Of a DNA stretch of 64,000 bases, positions 8,911 to 19,173 are shown one piece after another (position 1 is the first letter of the stretch; every line of letters begins with the position of its first letter). The stretch is from contig JASJBF010000020.1 in assembly GCA_030066685.1 (NCBI GenBank), forward strand, positions 1-64,000, read 5' to 3'. The notes beneath the pieces are model-generated. The model did not search any database and was not told the origin of the DNA. It saw only the letters and a list, made by a program, of their open reading frames with translations. This stretch comes from Kiloniellales bacterium (GTDB lineage Bacteria > Pseudomonadota > Alphaproteobacteria > Kiloniellales > JAKSBE01). Both the position numbers and the translations under genes were made by a program.

Positions 8911-9124
8911 GGAGGCCTCCCAGGCAAGACGAGATCCGCGGGGGCTTCTTGCCGAAGCCCTTTGCGGATCGTCATGCCCTGACCCCTTAGGTGATCTGCC
9001 GATCAATGCGGCGGGTCGAGGTTAGGACGGGCGGCCTGTCGTGGGAAGTCCCTGGTGAACGGCCTTCTGTCTACCTTGATCGGAGCGTGATGCGGATGGC
9101 CGAGGTCGCCTAGATCAAACTGCG

Positions 9125-9145
9125 CTCAATTGGACTCAATTGAGT
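9125..9145. promoter_or_regulatory. direct repeats and 12-bp palindrome upstream of the esterase gene
   Basis: CTCAATTG occurs at 9125-9132 and again at 9135-9142, 10 bases apart (one helical turn). The second copy is inside a perfect palindrome, ACTCAATTGAGT (9134-9145). AT-rich sequence (ATAATTTGATCC) follows. This looks like a regulator-binding site or tandem half-sites; no matching regulator is identified. Confidence 0.4.
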
Positions 9146-9174
9146 GCAGATAATTTGATCCATTCCATATAGAT

Positions 9175-9214
9175 AGAGCAGCTCATCTGCGTTCGAACGA
9201 ACGCAGGCTGCTCT
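9175..9214 (-). terminator. 40-nt hairpin at the 3' end of the spermidine synthase-like gene
   Basis: Outer arms AGAGCAGC (9175-9182) and GCTGCTCT (9207-9214) enclose inner arms CTGCGTTCG (9187-9195) and CGAACGCAG (9198-9206), with one TCAT bulge. The hairpin overlaps the stop codon of the gene on the minus strand. There is no T-run after it, so it may be a stabilising or Rho-assisted 3' structure rather than a classic terminator. Confidence 0.55.
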
Positions 9215-11552
9215 AGCGGAAGAGGGCGAGCCAGGTCTTGCGGTTCATGTCGGGATTCTCTTGGACCTGATCCGGCACCCATTCGGTTGCCATGTTGTCG
9301 TCGGTCGCGATCTCGAACTGAGCAGTCCTGTCCAGGATGGAGGACTTGCTTTCCAGGCTGGGCTGCCCGCGCGTCTCGAAGGTATAGGGGCGATCGGTCT
9401 GCAGAGAGGTGATGACTTGCTCAAGGCGCTCCCGGTCCCGCTGACGCTTCAAGTCCAGTATCGCTCGTCCGTCGATGCGATAATGCAGGAGGGTCTCTCG
9501 AAGGCGCGACGGGTCGGGCCGGATCGGCGAATCGCTTGCGACGATCATGCTGCCAAAGCGAAGGGCGTGGGGGAAGGCGGTTGCTGCCGTTCTCTGTGCG
9601 ATGGCCGAATGGGTCGTATTGAAGTAGTAGATGCCGCCGTCCTTGAGGTTTGCCCGGACAATCTCGAAGAACTCGCGGGACAGGAGGTTTGCCGCATAGG
9701 CGCGCCAGTGGAAGGTGGTGTTCGCAACGATGACGTCAAAACGTCGATCCGGATTTGCCGCCAGCCAGCGCCGCCCGTCGTCGACGATGAACTCGACCTT
9801 TGGGTTGTCGAGCAGCGATCGCGTTTCCTGGTAATGCCCGAGCAACTCGATATAGCCGGAATTGATCTCGATGATCGTCAGCTTCTCCACATCCGGATGA
9901 TGTGCCAAGACCTGGGCCCAAGAGCCCGACCCAATCCCGATCGAGAGCACGTGGCGTGGAGCCGGATGAAAGGCGGAGAGCGCGTAGGGCCGGAACAGCT
10001 GGTTCTGGTCCTTGACGAAGCCGGTGCTTATGACCCCGTCGTAGACCCCTCCGCCAAGGACTGTACCCTTCTTCGTGACCACGACAACGCCGCTCCGGTT
10101 CTCGAACCGATGGGCCAACGCAGCTTCGGGGCGTTCGGCATAGGCCCTGAAGTGCAAGCGTTCGTAGAAGAGGCTGAAAAGGGGAGCAGACAGGGCGATC
10201 ATGGCCAGGGCGCAGGCCGAGACGGCCGTCATGCGGGGCAGCAGAACGCGGGCCTTGGTCCCAAGGGTGATGAGGATGCCTGCGCAGAGCAACAGCCCGG
10301 TCAGGCCCAAGGACAGGTTGATTTCCTCGGCAGACCAGAATTCCATCAGAACGAAACCGGTCACCAGGCTGCCGCTGGCGGAGCCGATGATGTTCGCCAG
10401 GTAGAGGAGGCTGACGCGGCTGCCGGCCCGATCGTCCGCGTTTACGGCGTAGTGGCTCAAGAGGGGCAGGGCGGCCCCAAGCATCGCCGAGGCCGCGGCG
10501 ACCCAAAGCAGCGTCGCAGCCATCGGCAGGCCCCAGGACAAGGTCCAGGAGAGAGCCGGCAGGACAAGGAACCCGACGACGTTCGCCGCCAGGAGGAACT
10601 TGGCGACGAGGTAGAGCTCATGGTGGCGGTCGCCTCGGTCGTCTCTGCGGCAATGGCGGTGCGCTAACAGGGCGCCGTAGGCGATGCCGGCGAGATAAAA
10701 GCCGAGGAAGATCGGAAAGGTCTTCGGATGGCCCCCCGCTGCGACGAGAAAGTAGCGGGCCCAGAGGATCTCATAGGAAAGCGAGACGAAACCGGCCAGG
10801 CCGACCAGCAAAAGAGCCAGGGCAAGGCGTCGGAGCTGCAAGGGCCGCTGGTTCCCATCCCGCTCGGCGGGCCGCGCCTCGAGGGCTGCGGCGACACGAT
10901 CCCCTTGTGCCGCCTTGCCCCATTGGACATGGACGAGGACCGCGCCGGCGGCGATCAGCAAGTTCAGGGTTGCCGCCGAGGCCACGGTACCCGACAGCCC
11001 TGCAAGCGCGAAGATGAAGAACCCGGTCAGGATGCAGGCGGCGGCGGCCCCAAGGGTGTTGACGAAATAGAGCATGCCGACGGACTGACCCACGCTGTTG
11101 TTCTGTCGGATCAGAAAGCCGACCAGCACGGGCAGGGTCGCACCCATGAGAAGGGTGGGCAGCAAGACCAGCCCGAAGGTGATCAGGAAGACGTAGAGCG
11201 GCGTGGCCCCCAGGGTATGCGCCGCCACGAGGTCGAAGATCCGAAGCGAACCGAAGCCGAAGAGCCCGATGCCCAGCTCGAGGCCCGCGAAGATGATGAG
11301 CGGCGGCCACTTGCCCAGTCTCGACAAGGCCCCGCCGAGCAGCGCGCCGAAGCCGAGCCCGAGCATGAAGGCCGTGACAACGACCGTGATCGACTCGATA
11401 TTGACACCGTAGATCGTGAACAGCTTGCGTTGCCAGACGAGCTGGTAAAGCAGCGCCGGAAATCCAGAGAAGAAAAAGACACCGTAGAGCAGCTTTGGGC
11501 TCCACGGCGAGGACGAGGCTGTGCTGAGGGTCATCGTTCGCTCGGTCGTCAT
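9213..11552 (-). CDS. membrane protein fused to a spermidine synthase-like domain
   Basis: A 779-residue protein. The N-terminal ~450 residues hold many transmembrane helices (about 10-12) with transporter-like loops, beginning FFFSGFPALLYQLVWQRKLF. The C-terminal ~300 residues are a Rossmann methyltransferase-like domain of the polyamine aminopropyltransferase family: SIGIGSGSWAQVL near residue 540, then IIEIN, VDDGRRWL and FDVIVANTTFHWRA. Proteins of this architecture are annotated as fused spermidine synthase; their substrate and direction are not established. Alternative start ATG 11534 is possible; neither start has a clear ribosome-binding site. Confidence 0.82.
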   Translation of the reverse strand: MTTERTMTLSTASSSPWSPKLLYGVFFFSGFPALLYQLVWQRKLFTIYGVNIESITVVVTAFMLGLGFGALLGGALSRLGKWPPLIIFAGLELGIGLFGFGSLRIFDLVAAHTLGATPLYVFLITFGLVLLPTLLMGATLPVLVGFLIRQNNSVGQSVGMLYFVNTLGAAAACILTGFFIFALAGLSGTVASAATLNLLIAAGAVLVHVQWGKAAQGDRVAAALEARPAERDGNQRPLQLRRLALALLLVGLAGFVSLSYEILWARYFLVAAGGHPKTFPIFLGFYLAGIAYGALLAHRHCRRDDRGDRHHELYLVAKFLLAANVVGFLVLPALSWTLSWGLPMAATLLWVAAASAMLGAALPLLSHYAVNADDRAGSRVSLLYLANIIGSASGSLVTGFVLMEFWSAEEINLSLGLTGLLLCAGILITLGTKARVLLPRMTAVSACALAMIALSAPLFSLFYERLHFRAYAERPEAALAHRFENRSGVVVVTKKGTVLGGGVYDGVISTGFVKDQNQLFRPYALSAFHPAPRHVLSIGIGSGSWAQVLAHHPDVEKLTIIEINSGYIELLGHYQETRSLLDNPKVEFIVDDGRRWLAANPDRRFDVIVANTTFHWRAYAANLLSREFFEIVRANLKDGGIYYFNTTHSAIAQRTAATAFPHALRFGSMIVASDSPIRPDPSRLRETLLHYRIDGRAILDLKRQRDRERLEQVITSLQTDRPYTFETRGQPSLESKSSILDRTAQFEIATDDNMATEWVPDQVQENPDMNRKTWLALFR

Positions 11553-11756
11553 TGGTGCCGGGCGAGTATTGAAGGAAGACCTTTGAAAAACCGTTACAAA
11601 TTTCGACTGCGTTGACGGGGACCGGCTGCAAGCGAAGTCATATGCGCCTCCCGAGCCGCGGCTCGTTCTCGGCGAAGAGCCCGGCTTTGGGTGAGCTGGT
11701 GCGTGCCGACCACCACACTAGCGACCTTCGGCGCCGGCTTGGGCTCGGCAAGCGGC

Positions 11757-12161
11757 TCAATAGCAGCGAGTCCGCTCGCCCCACTGGATGCGTCCATCCG
11801 GCAGGTAGCGGTAGACGTCGTCGACGACGCAATGGGGCTGGCGCGGCGGCGGCGCGTAGTAGGTCTGCGCGGGCGCCGGCGCGGCGTAGCGCGGCTGCGA
11901 GAGGATCGAGCCGAGGATCACGGCGCCGCCGACGATGCCCGCCGCCGCCAGGAGGTCGTCGCCGTCGATGTCGTTGTGCTTGTGGCGGCGGTGGTGCCTG
12001 TGGCGATGGTGGTGCCTGTACTTGTGGCGGTACTTGCGCTTGTGATGGTGCTTGTAGTGGTAGTGCTTGTTGTAGCCGTGGCCGCGGTGGTCGGCCGAGG
12101 CCGGCTGCCCGGTCAGCAAGACCGCGATGCCGACGACTGCAACGGTGAGCAGCTTCTTCAT
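11757..12161 (-). CDS. secreted His/Lys/Arg/Tyr-rich protein
   Basis: A 134-residue exported protein of unknown function. Residues 1-23 form a clear signal peptide (cleavage after ASA). Residues 24-62 are a low-complexity stretch built almost only of His, Lys, Arg and Tyr, with about twenty histidines. Next comes a Gly/Ala hydrophobic segment (70-88), a Pro-rich linker, and a short C-terminal module with two cysteines (111, 133) ending in GRIQWGERTRCY. The His cluster suggests binding of a transition metal or an anionic polymer (inference). No metal transporter is adjacent. Confidence 0.72.
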   Translation of the reverse strand: MKKLLTVAVVGIAVLLTGQPASADHRGHGYNKHYHYKHHHKRKYRHKYRHHHRHRHHRRHKHNDIDGDDLLAAAGIVGGAVILGSILSQPRYAAPAPAQTYYAPPPRQPHCVVDDVYRYLPDGRIQWGERTRCY

Positions 12162-12333
12162 CGTCCACTGGCTCCTTGCGCCGAAGAGTTCTGCCGCCAG
12201 CTTGGCTGGGCGGCTTTCGTCTTATGTGATGGTTATACGCCCGCTCATCGCCTTCCATCCCTCGATGGCAGCGCAAGGAAAAGTGCCTAGCGGCAAAGAG
12301 TTAGGTGAGATAACCTGTCGGCCCACTACAATC

Positions 12334-12882
12334 ATGGCGGGCGTGGGTTTGGTTGAGGCGACGGGATCGGCGGAACCGCAGGGAAAAGCGGCCTTGTGTG
12401 CGAAGGCGCGCTTCACGGTCGACGAAGACTACCTGCAGAGGTACTGGGCTGACTGGATCCGCAGCAGAAGCCGCTTTGGGCGGTTCTCTTTCCCGGTCGA
12501 TTGCGTGATTGTCGTGGGAAGCCTTCTCTTTGCGGTCATACTCCGAGATAGCATCTGGGCGCTGTTCTTTGTCTTGATGCTTGTGCTGGGCCTATTGGGG
12601 ATGGCCTGGGACGTTTTTCTAAAGAAGCGCTGGTTTCGAAGGCGACGTCTGGCGCGCCAATTTGGCGCCGAGGTCGAAATAACTTTCACAGACGATCATG
12701 TCGTGTTGAAGGGCCCTCTATCCGTTAGCACCTGCGCCTGGGCTTACTTCGCAGGGATAAAGAGTGGTCTTGATGGCATATACTTGTTGGTTCCGGAGAA
12801 GGGCTTCACAGTATACGTGCCCCATGGCGCTATCAGTCCAAAGAATGCCATTGCCGAGATCTTGGCGAAGGACAAAACCTGA
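12334..12882 (+). CDS. YcxB-like membrane protein
   Basis: A 182-residue protein resembling the YcxB-like family: an N-terminal ARFTVDEDYLQRYWADWI segment, two transmembrane helices (about 54-70 and 75-93), then a cytoplasmic beta-rich tail (VEITFTDDHVVLKGP) ending near VYVPHGAIS. Function of the family is unknown. ATG 12334 is chosen; the longer frame upstream overlaps the divergent His-rich gene and lacks family sequence. The surrounding 12.2-12.9 kb is visibly less GC-rich, with more A/T at third codon positions, than its neighbours, suggesting recent acquisition. Confidence 0.68.
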   Translation: MAGVGLVEATGSAEPQGKAALCAKARFTVDEDYLQRYWADWIRSRSRFGRFSFPVDCVIVVGSLLFAVILRDSIWALFFVLMLVLGLLGMAWDVFLKKRWFRRRRLARQFGAEVEITFTDDHVVLKGPLSVSTCAWAYFAGIKSGLDGIYLLVPEKGFTVYVPHGAISPKNAIAEILAKDKT

Positions 12883-12945
12883 CAGTGTTCAAAGTGCGGA
12901 GTCTTCGCCGGCCAGCGGCCGATGGGCCTGCTACTGGTCGCGACA

Positions 12946-14619
12946 TCACTCCACCATCGGCAGCTTCAGGCCGTGCTCCCGGGCGCAGTCGCGGGCGAGG
13001 TCGTAGCCGGCGTCGGCGTGGCGCATGACGCCCGAGGCCGGGTCGTTGGTCAGGACCCGCGCGATGCGCCGGGCGGCCTCCTCGCTGCCGTCGCAGCAGA
13101 TCACCATGCCGGCGTGCTGGGAGAAGCCCATGCCGACCCCGCCGCCGTGGTGCAGGGAGACCCAGGTCGCGCCGCTGGCGCAGTTCAGCAGGGCGTTGAG
13201 CAGCGGCCAGTCGGAGACCGCGTCGGAGCCGTCCTGCATGCCCTCGGTCTCGCGGTTGGGGCTGGCGACCGAGCCGGAGTCCAGGTGGTCGCGGCCGATC
13301 ACGACGGGCGCGGAAAGCTCGCCCCTGGCGACCATCTCGTTGAAGGCCAGGCCGAGCCTGGCCCGCTCGCCCAGGCCGACCCAGCAGATCCGCGCCGGCA
13401 GGCCCTGGAAGGAGATCCGCTCCTTGGCCATGTCGAGCCAGGTGTGCAGGTGCGGATCGTCGGGGATCAGCTCCTTGACCTTGGCGTCGGTCTTGAAGAT
13501 GTCCTCCGGCTCGCCCGAGAGCGCGGCCCAGCGGAAGGGCCCGACACCGCGGCAGAACAGCGGCCGGATGTAGGCCGGCACGAATCCGGGGAAGTCGAAG
13601 GCCTCGGCGACCCCCTGGTCCAGGGCGACTTGGCGGATGTTGTTGCCGTAGTCGAAGGTCGGGATGCCTTGGCGCTGGAAGTCGAGCATGGCCCGGACGT
13701 GGACGGCCATGGACTCGCTGGCGGCCTTGACCACGGCCTCGGGGTCGCGCTCGATCCGGGTCTCCCACTCCTCCAGGGTCCAGCCGGCGGGCAGGTAGCC
13801 GTTGAGTGGGTCGTGGGCCGAGGTCTGGTCGGTCACGGCGTCGGGCTTGACCCCGCGCCGGACCAGCTCCGGCAGGACCTCGGCGCAGTTCCCGACCAGG
13901 CCGACCGAGCGGGCCTTGCCCGCAGCGCAGGAATCCGCGATAAGGGCCAGGGCCTTGTCCAGGTCGTCGGTCATGACGTCGAGGTAGCGGGTCTCGAGGC
14001 GCCGCTCGATCCGGCTCGGCCGACACTCGACCGCCAGCATGGAGGCGCCGGCCATGGTCGCGGCCAGGGGCTGGGCGCCGCCCATGCCGCCCAGGCCGCC
14101 GGTCAGGATCCACTTGCCGCGCCAGTCGCCGCCGAAGTGCTGGCGGCCGCATTCGACGAAGGTCTCGTAGGTGCCCTGGACGATGCCCTGGCTGCCGATG
14201 TAGATCCAGGACCCGGCGGTCATCTGGCCGTACATCATCAGGCCCTTCTGATCGAGCTGGTTGAAATGCTCCCAGTCGGCCCAGTGCGGCACCAGGTTGG
14301 AGTTGGCGATCAGAACCCGGGGCGCGTCTGCGTGGGTGCGGAAGACGCCGACCGGCTTGCCGGACTGGACCAGCAGGGTCTCGTCGGCCTCCAGGTCCTT
14401 CAGGCAGTCGACGATCCTGTCGTAGCAGGCCCAGTTCCGGGCGGCCCGGCCGATGCCGCCGTAGACCACCAGCTCCTCCGGCTTCTCGGCGACCTCCGGG
14501 TCGAGGTTGTTCATCAGCATCCGGAGCGGCGCCTCGGTCAGCCAGGACTTGGCATTGAGCTGCGTCCCGCGCGGCGCGCGGATCCTGCGGGTGTTGTCGA
14601 AGCGCGGGTTCTGGGTCAT
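12946..14619 (-). CDS. hutU: urocanate hydratase
   Basis: A 557-residue cytosolic urocanase, converting urocanate to 4-imidazolone-5-propionate (second step of histidine degradation) with NAD+ as electrophile. Family blocks are [35 protein letters not shown] and [17 protein letters not shown], the last holding the active-site region. ATG 14619 begins the conserved [16 protein letters not shown]; an upstream in-frame start adds 18 unrelated residues. Divergent from hutG, with 88 bases between them for both promoters. No HutC repressor gene is in the window. Confidence 0.97.
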   Translation of the reverse strand: MTQNPRFDNTRRIRAPRGTQLNAKSWLTEAPLRMLMNNLDPEVAEKPEELVVYGGIGRAARNWACYDRIVDCLKDLEADETLLVQSGKPVGVFRTHADAPRVLIANSNLVPHWADWEHFNQLDQKGLMMYGQMTAGSWIYIGSQGIVQGTYETFVECGRQHFGGDWRGKWILTGGLGGMGGAQPLAATMAGASMLAVECRPSRIERRLETRYLDVMTDDLDKALALIADSCAAGKARSVGLVGNCAEVLPELVRRGVKPDAVTDQTSAHDPLNGYLPAGWTLEEWETRIERDPEAVVKAASESMAVHVRAMLDFQRQGIPTFDYGNNIRQVALDQGVAEAFDFPGFVPAYIRPLFCRGVGPFRWAALSGEPEDIFKTDAKVKELIPDDPHLHTWLDMAKERISFQGLPARICWVGLGERARLGLAFNEMVARGELSAPVVIGRDHLDSGSVASPNRETEGMQDGSDAVSDWPLLNALLNCASGATWVSLHHGGGVGMGFSQHAGMVICCDGSEEAARRIARVLTNDPASGVMRHADAGYDLARDCAREHGLKLPMVE

Positions 14620-14707
14620 CGTCGGTCCTCGGCGTGCCGTGCGGGTCCCGCACAACCTACAACGACAGGCCAAGGCCGTGGCAGGGAAATCAGAGCCTTC
14701 CGAAGCG

Positions 14708-15517
14708 ATGCCGCCCTACCGTTTCAAGCCCGGAAGCCTGCCGCTGCTGGTCTCGGTGCCCCATGCCGGGACCGAGGTCCCGGCCGAGCTGCGCGGCCGC
14801 ATGACCGAGGCGGCCCTGGCCCTGCCGGACACCGACTGGCATGTGGACCGCTTGTACGATTTCCTTGACGACCTGGGCGCCTCGACGATCGTCGCCCGCC
14901 AGTCGCGCTACGTCATCGACCTGAACCGGGCGCCGGACAGCCGGCCGCTCTATCCCGGCGCCAGCAACACGGAGCTTTGCCCAACCTCTACCTTCGACGA
15001 GGCGCCGATATATCGCGCGGAGGAGGGGCCGAGCCCGGAAGAGATCGAAGCCCGGCTGGATGCGGTTTGGCGGCCCTATCACGCGAAGATGCGGGAAGAG
15101 CTGGCGCGCATCAGGGCGGCGCACGGCATCGCCGTGCTCTGGGACGCCCATTCGATCCGAAGCCAAGTGCCGCGCTTCTTCGAGGGCCGGCTGCCCGATT
15201 TGAACCTGGGCACCGCGGACGGCCAGTCGGCCTGGGCGGAGCTGACCGGCCTGCTGGGCGCCGTGGCCCGCGAGGCCGAGGCGCTGGGCTACAGCCACGC
15301 CGTCAACGGCCGCTTCAAGGGCGGCTACATCACCCGCAGCTTCGGCGCCCCCGGCCAGGGCATCCACGCGGTCCAGCTCGAGCTCTCCCAGATCACCTAC
15401 ATGGACGAGGATCCGCCCTACGACTTCCGCGACGATCTGGCGGAGAAGGTGCGGCCGGTCCTGCAGGGCCTGCTCGACGCGGCACTGGCCTGGGCCGAGC
15501 TCGAGGCTAGCGGCTGA
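14708..15517 (+). CDS. hutG: N-formylglutamate deformylase
   Basis: A 269-residue member of the N-formylglutamate amidohydrolase family, releasing formate and glutamate in the last step of the five-step Hut pathway. Conserved blocks are [42 protein letters not shown] and [11 protein letters not shown]. The presence of HutF nearby supports this branch rather than direct formimidoylglutamase. ATG 14708 (MPPYRFKPG) is chosen as the family N terminus. The 3' end overlaps the convergent hutI by 11 bases. Confidence 0.92.
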   Translation: MPPYRFKPGSLPLLVSVPHAGTEVPAELRGRMTEAALALPDTDWHVDRLYDFLDDLGASTIVARQSRYVIDLNRAPDSRPLYPGASNTELCPTSTFDEAPIYRAEEGPSPEEIEARLDAVWRPYHAKMREELARIRAAHGIAVLWDAHSIRSQVPRFFEGRLPDLNLGTADGQSAWAELTGLLGAVAREAEALGYSHAVNGRFKGGYITRSFGAPGQGIHAVQLELSQITYMDEDPPYDFRDDLAEKVRPVLQGLLDAALAWAELEASG

Positions 15518-16718
15518 CGCCGGCCTTGATCCTCTGAAAGAGCGGGTTGAAGCCGATGCGGTAGGCGAGTTCCGCCGGGCTCTCGATGTCCCAGATGCAG
15601 AGGTCGGCGATCTTGCCGGCCTCAAGGGTGCCGTGGCTCTCGGCCAGGCCCAGCGCCTTAGCGGCGTTGCGGGTGATCCCGGCCAGGGCCTCCTCCGGGG
15701 TCAGGCCGAAGAGCGTGCAGCCCATGTTGAGCATCAGCAGCAGGGAGGTGACCGGGGCGCTGCCGGGGTTGCAGTCGGTCGCGAGCGCGATGGGCACGCC
15801 GTGGCGCCGCAAAGCCTCGACCGGCGGCAGCTTGGTCTCCTTCAGCACGTAGAAGGCGCCGGGCAGCAGCACCGCCACGGTCCCGGCCTCGGCCATGGCC
15901 TCGACGCCGGCCTCGCCGGTGTACTCAAGGTGGTCGGCCGAGAGCGCGCGGAAGCGGGCGGCGAGGGCCGCGCCGCCGAGGTCGGAGAGCTGGTCGGCAT
16001 GGAGCTTGACCGGCAGGCCGTGGTCACGGGCCGCCTGGAAGACGCGGGCGGTCTGCTCGGGGCTGAAGCCGATGCCCTCACAGAAGGCGTCGACCGCGTC
16101 GGCGAGGCCCGACTCGGCGACCTTTGGCAGCATCGCGACCACGGCGTCGGTGTAGGCCTCGGCGTCGCCTTCGGACTCCGGTGGGACGGCGTGGGCGCCG
16201 AGGAAGCTCGTTCGGACCGTAACGGGGTGGGTCTCGCCGAGGCGGCGGGCGACCCGGAGCTGCTTCAGCTCGGCCTCGATTTCTAGGCCATACCCCGATT
16301 TAATTTCAATGGTTGTTACGCCTTCTTGAAGTAACGTCTGAAGTCGGGCCTCAGCCGTCGTGTAAAGATCTTCTTCCGCCGCCGTCCGGGTCGCGGCCAC
16401 GGTCGAGCGGATGCCGCCGCCGGCGCGGGCGATTTCCTCGTAGCTGGCACCCTCAAGGCGCAGCTCGAACTCCCGGGCACGGTCGCCGCCGTAGACCAGG
16501 TGGGTGTGGCAGTCGATCAGCCCCGGCGTGATCCAGCGGCCCTCCAGGTCGGTGACCTGCCTGGCGAGCGAGCCGACCGGGCCGGGCGCCTCGCCCAGCG
16601 GGCCGAGCCAGACGATGCGGCCGTCCTCGATGCCCAGGGCGGCGTTCTCGATCGCGCCGTAGGGCGCCGCGCCAACGAAGCTCGCGAGGCGGGCCTTGAC
16701 GAACAGCTGATCCCACAT
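15507..16718 (-). CDS. hutI: imidazolonepropionase
   Basis: A 403-residue amidohydrolase-superfamily enzyme that hydrolyses 4-imidazolone-5-propionate to N-formimidoyl-L-glutamate. Metal-binding HTH ([11 protein letters not shown]), [16 protein letters not shown] and the ATDCNPGS active-site block are all present. The start begins the usual [11 protein letters not shown]. Its 3' end overlaps hutG; its start is 75 bases from the divergent hutF start, so each of the two hut gene pairs shares a short bidirectional promoter region. Confidence 0.95.
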   Translation of the reverse strand: MWDQLFVKARLASFVGAAPYGAIENAALGIEDGRIVWLGPLGEAPGPVGSLARQVTDLEGRWITPGLIDCHTHLVYGGDRAREFELRLEGASYEEIARAGGGIRSTVAATRTAAEEDLYTTAEARLQTLLQEGVTTIEIKSGYGLEIEAELKQLRVARRLGETHPVTVRTSFLGAHAVPPESEGDAEAYTDAVVAMLPKVAESGLADAVDAFCEGIGFSPEQTARVFQAARDHGLPVKLHADQLSDLGGAALAARFRALSADHLEYTGEAGVEAMAEAGTVAVLLPGAFYVLKETKLPPVEALRRHGVPIALATDCNPGSAPVTSLLLMLNMGCTLFGLTPEEALAGITRNAAKALGLAESHGTLEAGKIADLCIWDIESPAELAYRIGFNPLFQRIKAGVSR

Positions 16719-16793
16719 GACCGGCTCCCCATTGTGGCCGCTCGAAGGATCGTCTTAGAGTGCATCCGCAGGGGAGACAACTCCGGGGATGCC

Positions 16794-18161
16794 GTGAAGC
16801 TATTCGCCGAAAGCGCCCTGCTGCCCGCGGGCTGGCGCCGTGACGTGCGCTTCGAGATCGACGCCGAGGGCAGCCTTGCCGCCGTGGAACCGCAGGCCAG
16901 CGCCGAGGGTGCCATGCGCCTGGCAGGCCCGGCGCTGCCGGGCCTGCCCAACCTTCACAGCCATGCCTTCCAGCGGGCCATGGCCGGCCTGGCCGAGCGG
17001 GCCGGGCCGGGGGACGACAGCTTCTGGACCTGGCGCGAGGTCATGTACGGCTTCCTCGAGCGGCTCGAACCGGGTCAGATCGAGGCCATCGCCGCCCAGC
17101 TCTACGTCGAGATGCTGGAGGCCGGCTACACCGCGGTCGGCGAGTTCCACTACCTGCACCACGACCCCCGAGGCGAGCCCTACGCCGACCTGGCGGAGAC
17201 CTCGCGGCGCGTGATCGCCGCCGCCGCCCGGACCGGGATCGGGATCACCCAACTGCCGGTGCTCTACCGCCACGGCGACTTCGGCGGCGGCGCGGCCGGC
17301 CCGGGGCAGCGCCGCTTCCTCAACGATCCGGAACGCTTGCTGCGCCTGGTCGAGTCCCTGGCGGCGGACCATCGGGACGATCCGCAGGTCCGGGTAGGCG
17401 CGGCGCCGCATTCCCTGCGTGCGGTGACCGAGGCCGAGCTGACGGAACTGCTGGCGGGGCTCGCGGCGCTCGACGCCCAGGCGCCGGTCCACCTCCACAT
17501 CGCCGAGCAGCAGAAGGAGGTGCAGGACTGCATCGCCCGGTCCGGCCAGCGGCCGGTCGAATGGCTGCTGGGCCGCTTCGAGGTCGACGCGCGCTGGTGC
17601 CTGGTGCACGCCACCCACGTGACCGAGGAGGAGACCCGCCGCCTCGCCGAGACCGGGGCGGTCGCCGGGGTCTGCCCGACCACCGAGGCGAACCTGGGCG
17701 ACGGGATCTTTCCGGCCCGCGCCTTCCTCGAGGCCGGCGGCCGCCTGGGCATCGGCTCCGACAGCCACATCTCGGTCAGCCCGATCGAAGAGCTGCGCTG
17801 GCTGGAGTACGCCCAGCGCCTAACCGCCCGGGCCCGGAACCTGCTCGTCGGAGAGGGCGCGTCGGTGGGCGGGTCCCTCTATCGCTGGGCTCTGAAAGGC
17901 GGGGCGCAGGCGCTGGGCCGGCCGATCGGCCGCCTGGCGCCCGGCTGCCGCGCCGACCTGGTGGTCCTGGATCCGAAGGTGCCGGTGCTGCTGGGCAAGC
18001 AAGAGGACGGCCTGCTCGACGCCCTGGTCTTCGCCGGGAACGTCAATCCGGTGCGCGACGTCATGGTCGGCGGCCGCTGGCGGGTCGAGCAGGGCCGTCA
18101 CCGCGAACGAGACGCCGTCTTCGAAAACTACCGCAAGGCTCTGAAATTCCTGGAAGCCTGA
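16794..18161 (+). CDS. hutF: formimidoylglutamate deiminase
   Basis: A 455-residue amidohydrolase-superfamily enzyme that converts N-formimidoyl-L-glutamate to N-formyl-L-glutamate plus ammonia, feeding HutG. Visible are NLHSHAFQRAMAGLAE (metal ligands HxH), VHLHIAEQQKEV, HATHVTEEE and GSDSHISVSPIEELRWLEY. GTG 16794 is chosen because it starts the family N terminus (KLFAESALLPAGW); the frame is open further upstream only as antisense to hutI. It is followed 10 bases later by the cyclodeaminase-family gene, probably in the same transcript. Confidence 0.94.
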   Translation: MKLFAESALLPAGWRRDVRFEIDAEGSLAAVEPQASAEGAMRLAGPALPGLPNLHSHAFQRAMAGLAERAGPGDDSFWTWREVMYGFLERLEPGQIEAIAAQLYVEMLEAGYTAVGEFHYLHHDPRGEPYADLAETSRRVIAAAARTGIGITQLPVLYRHGDFGGGAAGPGQRRFLNDPERLLRLVESLAADHRDDPQVRVGAAPHSLRAVTEAELTELLAGLAALDAQAPVHLHIAEQQKEVQDCIARSGQRPVEWLLGRFEVDARWCLVHATHVTEEETRRLAETGAVAGVCPTTEANLGDGIFPARAFLEAGGRLGIGSDSHISVSPIEELRWLEYAQRLTARARNLLVGEGASVGGSLYRWALKGGAQALGRPIGRLAPGCRADLVVLDPKVPVLLGKQEDGLLDALVFAGNVNPVRDVMVGGRWRVEQGRHRERDAVFENYRKALKFLEA

Positions 18162-18171
18162 GGGTTGGCGC

Positions 18172-19173
18172 GTGACCGAAATCAGCTTCACCTACCTCTC
18201 GGGCCCGGACATCGCCGCCCTGGAGATGACCGACGACGAGATCCTGGATGCGGTCGAGGCGGGCCTGCGCGCCCAGGGCCGTGGCGAGACCGTGATCGAG
18301 CCGCGGGTGCACCTGGAGCCGGACCCGGCCTTCCGCGGCCACTTCAACGTGCTGCGCGGCTACGTCGCGCCTCTCGACCTGGCCGGGGTCAAGATCGTCG
18401 GCGACTACCTCGACAACTACAGGCAGGGCCTGCCTTCGGAGATGGCCCTGCTCAACCTCTTCGATCCCCGGACCGGGATGCCGGTGGCGCTGCTCGACGC
18501 CACGGCGATCACCGAGATGCGCACCGGGGCGATCACCGCCCTGGGCGCCAAGCACCTGGCCCGGCGCGACGCGAAGGTTCTGGGGCACATCGGTGCGCGC
18601 GGCTCCTCCTACTGGAACGTCCGGCTGATCGCCCGGCTCTTCGAGCTGGAAGAGGTGCGGGTCCATTCCCGCCGGCCGGAGAGCCGCAGGCCCTTCGCGG
18701 CGCGTCTGACCGAGGAGCTGGGCATCCCGGTGCGGGCCGTGGACAGCTGGGAGGCGGCGCTGGCCGGCGCCGACATCCAGGTCGAGGCCTCGCGCCTGGC
18801 GGCGCCGGAGCCGCTGTTCAAGACCGCCTGGGTCAGGCCGGGCAACCTGGTGATCCCCTACGGCACCATGAGCGCGGTCGAGCTCTCGCTGACCGAGGTG
18901 ATGGACAAGGTGGTGATCGACGACCGCGGCCAGATGCGCGCCGGCAAGCTCGGTGCCCTGCGCGCCCATGTCGACGGCGGCAAGATCAGCGAGGCGACGG
19001 TGCACGCGGAGCTTGGCGAGATCGTCGCCGGCGACCGCCCGGGCCGGGAAGGCGACGACGAGACGATCCTGTTCTGGCACCGCGGCCTGTCGCTCTCGGA
19101 CATCGCCCTGGGTGCCGCCATGCTGCGCAAGGCGGCGGCGCGGGGCCTGGGGCAGCGCCTGCGCTATGCGTAA
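18172..19173 (+). CDS. ornithine cyclodeaminase / mu-crystallin family protein
   Basis: A 333-residue NAD(P)-dependent family member. Family marks are the N-terminal dimerisation part, TEMRTGAITALGAKHLARRDAKVLGHIGARG (Rossmann glycines around residue 140-145) and a C-terminal helix. The family includes ornithine cyclodeaminase, which makes proline and ammonia, and alanine, lysine or ketimine reductases, so the substrate cannot be assigned. Position right after hutF suggests linkage to amino-acid catabolism. GTG start. It overlaps the methyltransferase gene by 8 bases. Confidence 0.83.
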   Translation: MTEISFTYLSGPDIAALEMTDDEILDAVEAGLRAQGRGETVIEPRVHLEPDPAFRGHFNVLRGYVAPLDLAGVKIVGDYLDNYRQGLPSEMALLNLFDPRTGMPVALLDATAITEMRTGAITALGAKHLARRDAKVLGHIGARGSSYWNVRLIARLFELEEVRVHSRRPESRRPFAARLTEELGIPVRAVDSWEAALAGADIQVEASRLAAPEPLFKTAWVRPGNLVIPYGTMSAVELSLTEVMDKVVIDDRGQMRAGKLGALRAHVDGGKISEATVHAELGEIVAGDRPGREGDDETILFWHRGLSLSDIALGAAMLRKAAARGLGQRLRYA

